A stretch of 27,667 bases of DNA, from positions 1 through 27,667 of IMG/VR virus record IMGVR_UViG_3300004457_000127; one strand, given 5' to 3'. The DNA comes from a virus. Of the stretch, positions 7,726 through 11,938 are shown piece by piece. The position numbers and the translations under genes are program-made. The notes beneath the pieces are model-generated. The model saw only the letters and a list, made by a program, of their open reading frames with translations. It searched no databases and was not told the origin of the DNA. Every line of letters begins with the position of its first letter. Position 1 is the stretch's first letter.

Positions 7726-8110
7726 CTAACGGTTTTTAGATTAGGTAAGTCTAACGATCCATAACGGTTTATTGTTTGGCAAAGGCTAACGGTTTTTAGA
7801 TTGGTAATATGAGGAGAATATTTTGCTCGCTCAGAGGTGAATCATCACGGCTACATTAGGGGGATCAATATGGGTCGGACGGGTCAGAAATCCTAACGGT
7901 TTTTTGATTAGTAATAAGGAAAACCCGAAATTGCGAGGATGGACGCTGTGAGCTGTGAATAAGATGTGAGTACTAGGAGACCAAACCGAAATCGGACGTC
8001 TTGTAGGGCATCTGAGGGGGCATAGCGTGGATTCGCCCTTTACTTAAAACCGTTATTTTTGTTGGTAATCAACGACTTACGACATTTTATAACGGTAATT
8101 AGATGAGTAA
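7726..8110. repeat. iteron-like ~22-bp direct repeats, candidate replication origin
   Basis: Five direct copies of a ~22-base motif start at 7726, 7761, 7786, 7893 and 8089. The first and third share the 17 bases CTAACGGTTTTTAGATT exactly and continue with (A)GGTAA. The fourth differs by one base in that stretch and ends in AGTAA. The second and fifth share the TAACGGT core and more divergent tails. A reverse-orientation core, ACCGTTAT at 8049-8056, is perfectly complementary to ATAACGGT at 8089-8096. Spacing is irregular (25-196 bases), unlike a CRISPR. Arrays like this in a gene-free region between divergent operons commonly mark phage origins or regulator-binding sites. A DnaA-box match lies inside. 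Because the region is probably transcribed, an RNA role is also possible. Confidence 0.65.
7954..7962 (-). promoter_or_regulatory. DnaA-box match within the repeat region
   Basis: TGTGAATAA on the plus strand reads TTATTCACA on the minus strand, fitting the bacterial DnaA box TTATNCACA. It sits between the fourth and fifth direct repeats. One nine-base match can be chance. It gains weight because this phage encodes a protein resembling the DnaA DNA-binding domain (16244-16552) and a DnaB helicase. Confidence 0.4.
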
Positions 8111-8197
8111 ATATGGGTAGGAGTAAGATATGTATCACGATTACATAAGGTGTTGATAGTCAAGGACTTATGATTATTTTCAATAAAAGTGAAAAAA

Positions 8198-8506
8198 AGA
8201 TGGTTTAGATGTTGACTTATGGTGAATAGTCCTCCATAGTCTTAGTTAGATTCATACTGAAACTACTACAATTTCGAGAGGTGAGAAGAGCTTAATGTTA
8301 GTACTACTCTCGGAGGTTAAGCAAGGAGTACCGATGGATCAGATCGCACTTAGATCCCTAGGCAATGTCGAGATGACACGCTAAGCAGAAGCTTTATATA
8401 AAAAACCATCTAGGAGGAGTCCCGATCTACCGCAATGGGATAGCAACCAAGACGAGACATTCAATAAGACTCAGTAATGAGCCGTGTACTGCACGAGACT
8501 TTAAAA
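8198..8506 (+). ncRNA. structured noncoding RNA domain upstream of the ribozyme
   Basis: There is no open frame here but dense base-pairing potential. A perfect 9-bp long-range helix, AGATGGTTT (8198-8206) with AAACCATCT (8403-8411), closes a domain containing: a hairpin GAC-TATGG/CCATA-GTC with one bulge (8214-8241); an H-type pseudoknot, stem CGAGAG/CTCTCG (8275-8280 with 8307-8312) whose loop carries GCTTAA (8290-8295) complementary to TTAAGC (8317-8322); GGATC/GATCC (8336-8340 with 8353-8357); and small hairpins at 8366-8378 and 8383-8394. Beyond the closing helix are TCCC/GGGA (8420-8440), CTCA-GTAA-TGAG with a GNRA-type loop (8470-8481) and CGTG/CACG (8483-8495), then the ribozyme. More helices lie upstream (8049-8096, 8129-8147), so the RNA may span the whole leader from ~7547. 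I recognise no known RNA family. Confidence 0.55.
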
Positions 8507-8584
8507 GGTTAACTGATGAGGGTTGCCCGAAAGGGCTATAAATATTACCCGAAACACCGACCGCCAATTGGCGGTGTCTTAACC
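8507..8584 (+). ncRNA. type I hammerhead ribozyme
   Basis: All core elements are in order. Stem I 5' strand GGTTAA (8507-8512); CTGATGA (8513-8519); stem II GGGT/ACCC (8520-8523 with 8547-8550) capped by an inner GCCC-GAAA-GGGC hairpin; GAAA (8551-8554); stem III CACCG/CGGTG (8555-8559 with 8572-8576) enclosing an A and a CC...GG hairpin; then TC (8577-8578) in the classical GTC cleavage triplet; then stem I 3' strand TTAACC (8579-8584), the exact complement of GGTTAA. Self-cleavage is expected between 8578 and 8579. The open end is stem I, hence type I. It would separate the upstream leader RNA from the early mRNA 24 bases before the first ATG. Every invariant core base of the hammerhead motif is present. 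Confidence 0.92.
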
Positions 8585-8602
8585 AATAAACCAATTATTA
8601 TT

Positions 8603-8818
8603 ATGGACAAAAACATTATAGAAAAAATACAAAATCGTTACGAAAGAAGAGATAAAGCTATTAATTTCATAAGAGTAGGACAAGAAAAAAGAGATGAACT
8701 CGACCCAATAAAGAATAAAGATGAAATAGCTCACATCAATCATATGATTGACGTTGCTACTTTTCAAATAATCTGCGAGCTAGACGAATTGCTAATGCAA
8801 GTAGAGGTTCAACTGTAA
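8603..8818 (+). CDS. small helical protein, first gene of the rightward block
   Basis: A 71-residue charged, helical protein of unknown function ('MDKNIIEKIQNRYERRDKAI', then 'RVGQEKRDELDPIKNKDE', ending 'CELDELLMQVEVQL'). The frame stays open upstream to an ATG at 8516, but that start would lie inside the hammerhead core and encode the ribozyme, so I take the ATG at 8603. It is preceded by ATTATTATT with no Shine-Dalgarno. After ribozyme cleavage its message would begin 24 bases upstream with TTAACC. As the first gene after the early promoter it may be a host-takeover protein, which is inference from position. Confidence 0.75.
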   Translation: MDKNIIEKIQNRYERRDKAINFIRVGQEKRDELDPIKNKDEIAHINHMIDVATFQIICELDELLMQVEVQL

Positions 8819-8827
8819 ATAAAATCA

Positions 8828-8853
8828 GCCCGAAAGGGCGGTGTCTTAACCAA
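8828..8853 (+). repeat. hairpin plus hammerhead-type cleavage-site element, copy 2
   Basis: Hairpin GCCC-GAAA-GGGC (8828-8839) followed directly by GGTGTCTTAACCAA (8840-8853), identical to the 3' stem III / cleavage / stem I segment of the ribozyme (8573-8586). The catalytic half (CTGATGA) is absent nearby. It lies between the stop of one small gene and the start of the next, nine bases before its ATG. The ribozyme arms (GGTTAA at 8507-8512 and ACACC at 8554-8558) are complementary to it. Confidence 0.8.
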
Positions 8854-8861
8854 TTATTATT

Positions 8862-9119
8862 ATGAAAAATTACATTTATTATAAATCAAACAAAGAATTA
8901 AATCGTTCAGCAACAATCCATTCTTTTTGCTACGATAGTGGTGAAACTTCTTACCACATCATAGCGAAAGAGGGTCAGCCTAAAACATATATTTGGGAGA
9001 AGCGTGCCGAAGATATAGTAGTGTCCACACATCGTAAGAGTTTAGATAAAGCAATCTTCTGTGTTAAACAATGTTTAGGGGATGACTGCGTAGTCGATGG
9101 TATCTACGAACAAGCATAA
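8862..9119 (+). CDS. hypothetical early protein
   Basis: An 85-residue soluble protein with mixed α/β character: an aromatic N-terminus ('MKNYIYYKSNKELNR'), β-type centre ('ETSYHIIAKEGQPKTYIWEK') and a C-terminal helix with two cysteines ('KAIFCVKQCLGDDCVVDGI', a third just after). No family is recognised. The ATG follows TTATTATT, without a Shine-Dalgarno, nine bases after the second copy of the conserved cleavage-site element. The protein shows no visible similarity to its neighbours, so the shared upstream element is not explained by duplication of the gene. Confidence 0.75.
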   Translation: MKNYIYYKSNKELNRSATIHSFCYDSGETSYHIIAKEGQPKTYIWEKRAEDIVVSTHRKSLDKAIFCVKQCLGDDCVVDGIYEQA

Positions 9120-9126
9120 ACCACGA

Positions 9127-9152
9127 CCCCAAATGGGGGGTGTCTTAACCAA
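9127..9152 (+). repeat. hairpin plus hammerhead-type cleavage-site element, copy 3
   Basis: Hairpin CCCC-AAAT-GGGG (9127-9138) followed by GGTGTCTTAACCAA (9139-9152). The stem bases differ from copies 2 and 4 while pairing is kept, compensatory variation that supports a real RNA hairpin. It sits just after a stop codon (9119) and nine bases before the ATG at 9162. There is no catalytic half. Confidence 0.8.
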
Positions 9153-9161
9153 TTATAAATT

Positions 9162-9521
9162 ATGAAAGACTTAATAAATGAAAAGATCGCACTGCGGTCA
9201 CTATTCAAGCACCTCACAGACGGGGGCTTTTCAATCAAATCAGTCGAGCCACAAGAAGTAGAGGATGATGATGACATCTTACTCGTCACAAAGATTACAG
9301 ACTTCGGTACGATTATTGACCACTACTTTGTATACGATGACGACTACATCCTTACCGTTGAGAAGGACGGCAAGACAGCCAGAATCCTTCAGACTTGGTA
9401 TGGAGGGGTCGAGGGTCTATACGCCAACGCATCCGTTCACAAAGACATATGCGATGACTTAGACAAGGTATCTGAAGATTGGTACGTCGAGATGCTAGAG
9501 AAAGAGATTCAATGGGACTAA
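9162..9521 (+). CDS. acidic hypothetical early protein
   Basis: A 119-residue acidic protein of unknown function. It opens with a helix ('MKDLINEKIALRSLFKHL'), then β-strands broken by a poly-acidic turn ('EVEDDDDILLVTKITDFG', 'DHYFVYDDDYILTVEKDG'), and ends with a helix ('DLDKVSEDWYVEMLEKEI'). Codon use is more G/C-rich than in the two upstream genes, which may mean a different origin. Its leader carries the third copy of the conserved hairpin/cleavage-site element, and its start is in the AATTATG context with no Shine-Dalgarno. Confidence 0.75.
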   Translation: MKDLINEKIALRSLFKHLTDGGFSIKSVEPQEVEDDDDILLVTKITDFGTIIDHYFVYDDDYILTVEKDGKTARILQTWYGGVEGLYANASVHKDICDDLDKVSEDWYVEMLEKEIQWD

Positions 9522-9528
9522 ACCATCA

Positions 9529-9554
9529 GCCCTAACGGGCGGTGTCTTAACCAA
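9529..9554 (+). repeat. hairpin plus hammerhead-type cleavage-site element, copy 4
   Basis: Hairpin GCCC-TAAC-GGGC (9529-9540) followed by GGTGTCTTAACCAA (9541-9554). The loop differs from copy 2 while the stem and 14-base tail are identical. It lies seven bases after the stop at 9521 and 25 bases before the ATG at 9580, farther than in copies 2 and 3. There is no catalytic half. I found no further copy downstream. Confidence 0.8.
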
Positions 9555-9579
9555 AATTATTAACAACCATTAAAATATT

Positions 9580-9795
9580 ATGAACAAAGAAACACAAACA
9601 CCTATAGAATGTATTGATTCTTATGCGGATTACTTAGAAGTATTAAAAGTTGCCAAGTTAGATGACGGAGCACTATTAGACTTAGTCATTGATGTCACTA
9701 CGCAAGAGCCTAGTCCCGAAGGACTACCGACTGACAGAGACATTCTTATGTCAATTAACAACGCACTATACCATCACTTCAACGAGGAGAATTAA
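9580..9795 (+). CDS. small acidic hypothetical protein
   Basis: A 71-residue acidic, probably helical protein of unknown function ('IDSYADYLEVLKVAKLDDGA', 'LLDLVIDV', and a C-terminal 'DILMSINNALYHHFNEEN'). It is the last gene preceded by the conserved cleavage-site element. The ATG is in the ATATTATG context without a Shine-Dalgarno. The next gene follows after six bases, so downstream genes are read on the same message without another element. Confidence 0.75.
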   Translation: MNKETQTPIECIDSYADYLEVLKVAKLDDGALLDLVIDVTTQEPSPEGLPTDRDILMSINNALYHHFNEEN

Positions 9796-9801
9796 AATAT
9801 T

Positions 9802-10041
9802 ATGAGTGAAGCACAAGAAATTATAGCTCGGAACTTCGAGCAAATCTGCAAGGACGTAGACATCTCAACTGAGGGAGAGTTCGGGCAATTAGAAAAGACA
9901 AAGTTATACACAGCGATCCGTTCATTTGTTTACGAGTGGATGTGCGACTTCGGTACTCTCAGAGATGCGGGATTAACTGCTGAAGAATTAGATCAAATGA
10001 GAAAAGAATACAAACCAAATAAATACGAATCAATAAAATAA
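9802..10041 (+). CDS. small hypothetical protein
   Basis: A 79-residue, mainly helical protein of unknown function ('SEAQEIIARNFEQICKDVDI', 'LYTAIRSFVYEWMCDFGTLR', 'LTAEELDQMRKEYKPN'). It is tightly packed with both neighbours (gaps of six and three bases). GAGGAG lies 12 or more bases upstream, but it encodes the last residues of the previous gene and is too far for a normal Shine-Dalgarno. The ATG again follows ATATT. No membrane or signal sequence and no family recognised. Confidence 0.75.
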   Translation: MSEAQEIIARNFEQICKDVDISTEGEFGQLEKTKLYTAIRSFVYEWMCDFGTLRDAGLTAEELDQMRKEYKPNKYESIK

Positions 10042-10044
10042 ATT

Positions 10045-10260
10045 ATGAAAGTATATTTAATAAATGATAGACAACTAGACTATCAAGAACCAACGATGCC
10101 CGCTTCGGGCAAGTATCTCAGCGATGAGGAGTTCATCGAGATAGCTGAACACGAGGGTACTGTGTACTCTTTGGAGGGTTTCCAAAAGCAGTGGAACTCT
10201 AATGAATTATTTAAACAATACGGAGAAGAACTAGAACAACATTGGATAAGAATATTATGA
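10045..10260 (+). CDS. small hypothetical protein
   Basis: A 71-residue protein beginning with a β-strand ('MKVYLINDRQLDY') and then helices ('LSDEEFIEIAEHEGTVYSLE', 'GFQKQWNSNELFKQYGEELE'), ending 'HWIRIL'. The fold pattern 'EEFIEIAEHEGTVYSLEGFQ' followed by 'KQWN' recalls small phage proteins I have seen without a function. The stop overlaps the next start (ATGA), showing coupling. Inside the gene, GCCCG-CTT-CGGGC (near 10097-10109) can form a hairpin like those of the upstream leaders, but without the cleavage-site tail. Confidence 0.75.
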   Translation: MKVYLINDRQLDYQEPTMPASGKYLSDEEFIEIAEHEGTVYSLEGFQKQWNSNELFKQYGEELEQHWIRIL

Positions 10261-10430
10261 CAGTACAAGAACTAATCAAAGAACTAAAAACACTCGACCC
10301 ATACGCAGAGGTACGCATCCAAGAAGAGAAACCCAACGGGTGCGGGTACGTCCACGATTTCTTCGGGGTCGAAGAGATGGAAGCCACAAGCACTGAGGAA
10401 TCCGAAGTGTTTTTATTATTCAAAGCATAA
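10257..10430 (+). CDS. small hypothetical protein (TVQELIKELKTLDP type)
   Basis: A 57-residue protein. Its N-terminus 'MTVQELIKELKTLDPYAEVR' is a widespread phage small-protein pattern (helix, then 'DP.A.V', then a β-hairpin), the rest being 'KPNGCGYVHDFFGVEEME' and a closing strand 'SEVFLLFKA'. An upstream ATG in frame (10242) exists, but the ATG at 10257 gives the classic four-base ATGA overlap and the family-like N-terminus. Function is unknown. It is followed by a 107-base gap holding a strong RNA hairpin element. Confidence 0.75.
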   Translation: MTVQELIKELKTLDPYAEVRIQEEKPNGCGYVHDFFGVEEMEATSTEESEVFLLFKA

Positions 10431-10435
10431 CCTAG

Positions 10436-10506
10436 TCTCCTTAAGGATACAGTATCGTTAAGGTCAACTCTCTCTTTGTAATAGAGAGAGAACTCCTTAA
10501 GGATAC
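10436..10506 (+). repeat. CCTTAAGGATAC element with alternative hairpins
   Basis: CCTTAAGGATAC (10439-10450), its near-perfect inverse GTATCGTTAAGG (10452-10463, 11 of 12), a perfect 8-bp hairpin CTCTCTCT/AGAGAGAG (10468-10475 with 10483-10490) and a second CCTTAAGGATAC (10495-10506). The inverse copy can pair either with the first copy (a palindrome with a one-base centre, more plausible as a DNA operator) or with the second copy, closing a long two-part RNA hairpin over 10452-10506. No T-run follows, so it is not a simple terminator. The same arrangement occurs at 7546-7626. Confidence 0.65.
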
Positions 10507-10537
10507 ACCTAACAATAACACAGTCAAGAAAAAAATT

Positions 10538-10876
10538 ATGAACCAAATACACTTACCAATACTTACCCTTACTCAAAGGGTAGAAGATATGAAACGGATG
10601 CATTCCCATCTTAAGAATGATCACATCAACAATGACCTAGACCACATCATCGAAGAACTCAGAACCATAAAGCGTGAGGTCGTAGCACACGAGACGAACA
10701 CGATTGAAGCATACACCAAGGATGAAGCTGACTTATTCTTAGGTAGGAATCTAGACAAGGATGAGTGGCAAGAACTCAGCGATGCTATGCTCGACAATTC
10801 TTACATATGGGGACAAGTCGGAGAGTACGCCAACGATTGGATACAAGATAACATTATAGATAAGGAGGAAGAATAA
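10538..10876 (+). CDS. helical hypothetical protein
   Basis: A 112-residue, strongly helical, charged protein ('RVEDMKRMHSHLKNDHINND' continuing 'LDHIIEELRTIKREVVAHE'), with an acidic C-terminal half ('DEADLFLGRNLDKDEWQELS'; tail 'DNIIDKEEE'). The first half could form a coiled coil. No family is recognised. It begins a new subset of genes after the CCTTAAGGATAC hairpin region, so its expression may depend on that element. The ATG follows AAAAAAATT, with no Shine-Dalgarno. Confidence 0.75.
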   Translation: MNQIHLPILTLTQRVEDMKRMHSHLKNDHINNDLDHIIEELRTIKREVVAHETNTIEAYTKDEADLFLGRNLDKDEWQELSDAMLDNSYIWGQVGEYANDWIQDNIIDKEEE

Positions 10877-10880
10877 AATT

Positions 10881-11273
10881 ATGATTACATTCGAACAAAT
10901 AATATTAGCAATAGCACTAGTCGAAAGTTCCTTGAATCCCCTAGCAGTAGGGGACAACGGGAACGCAGTCGGCTACCTACAAATTACACCCGCTGTAGTA
11001 CAAGATGTTAACACATTCTACGGCTCGACCTACTCACTCGATGACAGATATGATGTGGTCAAGTCAGTGAATATGTGCAAGAAGTATCTCAACTATTGGG
11101 GTGATGTATACGAACAGAAGACGGGGCTTGAACCAACTCCAGAAATTTACGCCAAGATGTGGAACGGTGGATGCTACGCTTGGAAGAAGACTGACCCCAA
11201 GGTGTTGAAGAATCTTGACATCTATTGGGATAAAGTGTTGACTGAAATACATAGACTTTATTATACAAAATGA
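10881..11273 (+). CDS. lysozyme-like / lytic transglycosylase endolysin
   Basis: This 130-residue protein has a lysozyme-superfamily (SLT-like) pattern. Glu15 in 'AIALVESSLNPLAVG' is the likely catalytic acid, followed by 'NAVGYLQITPAVVQDVN' (residues ~28-44), matching the GxxQ(x)xP signature of goose-type lysozymes and transglycosylases. 'EIYAKMWNGG' near residue 93-97 corresponds to the second conserved region (A..YNGG). Single domain, no signal peptide; the short hydrophobic N-terminus is part of the fold. It would cleave peptidoglycan at lysis or assist DNA entry. No holin is recognisable next to it. Encoding a lysin in the early-direction block rather than the late operon is a little unusual. 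Confidence 0.8.
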   Translation: MITFEQIILAIALVESSLNPLAVGDNGNAVGYLQITPAVVQDVNTFYGSTYSLDDRYDVVKSVNMCKKYLNYWGDVYEQKTGLEPTPEIYAKMWNGGCYAWKKTDPKVLKNLDIYWDKVLTEIHRLYYTK

Positions 11274-11458
11274 TATTAGATACAATAAAAAAGAAAGCAG
11301 AAGAACTAACCATCAAAGCTGAGGGCTTACAAGAAGCAATCGGTGAGGGTGGTACAGAAGTTTTTTCAGAAGAACAATTAGCTCATATGCGAGCCGATAT
11401 GGAACAAGCGTATGCAAGAGCTAGCAAGTATTACAAAATATTAAAATCAAATTTATGA
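11270..11458 (+). CDS. small coiled-coil hypothetical protein
   Basis: A 62-residue helical protein with heptad-like spacing ('MILDTIKKKAEELTIKAEGL', 'EEQLAHMRADMEQAYARASK'). Its start overlaps the lysin stop by four bases (ATGA) and its stop overlaps the next start likewise, so the three are translationally coupled. The location after a lysin suggests a lysis accessory, but it lacks a membrane segment, so it is not an evident holin or spanin. Function unknown. Confidence 0.7.
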   Translation: MILDTIKKKAEELTIKAEGLQEAIGEGGTEVFSEEQLAHMRADMEQAYARASKYYKILKSNL

Positions 11459-11616
11459 TACAAAATGAAAACGAATGGTACGCTATGCTCGATGAGATTG
11501 AGCAAGCATCAATGCCACACCACATAGACAAGATGGCAGAACTCCACGATCTAGAGGTACAGACCGAGGGTCGTGTTCAAGTAATACACATAACTAAAAC
11601 CAACCCACGAGGATAA
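11455..11616 (+). CDS. small hypothetical protein
   Basis: A 53-residue open frame coupled by ATGA overlap with the gene before it and four bases ahead of the next ATG (11621). The translation begins 'MIQNENEWYAMLDEIEQASM', runs through a helix with His and Met residues ('PHHIDKMAELHDLEVQ') and ends in a β-like 'RVQVIHITKTNPRG'. The tight fit on both sides, with no competing frame filling the space, supports a real gene. Function unknown. Confidence 0.65.
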   Translation: MIQNENEWYAMLDEIEQASMPHHIDKMAELHDLEVQTEGRVQVIHITKTNPRG

Positions 11617-11620
11617 TACA

Positions 11621-11881
11621 ATGATACTTAAAATAAATACTTACGAAGAAAAGATAGCACTGCTGTCGGCACTATGGTCACGGCAAGATGTCATCAACAA
11701 AGAGATAACCGAGGCAGTAATAGAGATGGCCACTGACGCTGACTTCGGGGGCAAAGAATATTGGGTAGATAAACTTGCTGATTTAGGTTCGGACTTAAAT
11801 AGGATTCGGCTCATCACGGATAGGGTAAAGCAGTTAAGCATTACAGCTATCGAGCCACCGGCAAGTGACGAACAATTATAA
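11621..11881 (+). CDS. small helical hypothetical protein
   Basis: An 86-residue, amphipathic helical protein ('TYEEKIALLSALWSRQDVIN', 'KEITEAVIEMATDADFGG', 'DLNRIRLITDRVKQLSI') with a short Pro/acidic tail ('EPPASDEQL'). There is no recognisable domain. It directly precedes the recombination module, separated from the exonuclease gene by 48 bases that contain the start-codon hairpin at 11908-11938. Confidence 0.7.
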   Translation: MILKINTYEEKIALLSALWSRQDVINKEITEAVIEMATDADFGGKEYWVDKLADLGSDLNRIRLITDRVKQLSITAIEPPASDEQL

Positions 11882-11907
11882 TAATAATAAATGGTTGACA
11901 GCGTAGG

Positions 11908-11938
11908 GTGAGCCGTTCATTACTTGTGAATGGCTCAC
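11908..11938 (+). promoter_or_regulatory. hairpin covering the exonuclease start codon
   Basis: GTGAGCCGTTCA (11908-11919) pairs over 12 positions (one G-U) with TGAATGGCTCAC (11927-11938), loop TTACTTG. The exonuclease ATG (11930-11932) is inside the 3' arm. With no Shine-Dalgarno, this should hide the start codon, so translation probably needs the hairpin to be opened, for instance by ribosomes, a protein or another RNA. Coding constraint alone would not create the 5' arm, which lies outside the gene. Confidence 0.65.

Noticed and set aside
7726-8110. Repeat cluster as a CRISPR array
   Set aside because: Spacing is irregular, copies diverge, one core is inverted, and there are no cas genes.
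8260-8510. tRNA, tmRNA or RNase P RNA in the leader
   Set aside because: No cloverleaf with a T-loop GTTCRA motif, no tag-peptide frame and no RNase P core were found; the folding pattern is different.
8516-8602. N-terminal extension of the first early gene from an upstream ATG at 8516
   Set aside because: These bases are the hammerhead core and stems; the extension has low-complexity basic residues, and the ATG at 8603 has the same ATTATG context as its neighbours.
11895-11923. TTGACA upstream of the exonuclease as a promoter
   Set aside because: No acceptable -10 hexamer 16-18 bases downstream (best is CATTAC), and the region forms the start-codon hairpin.
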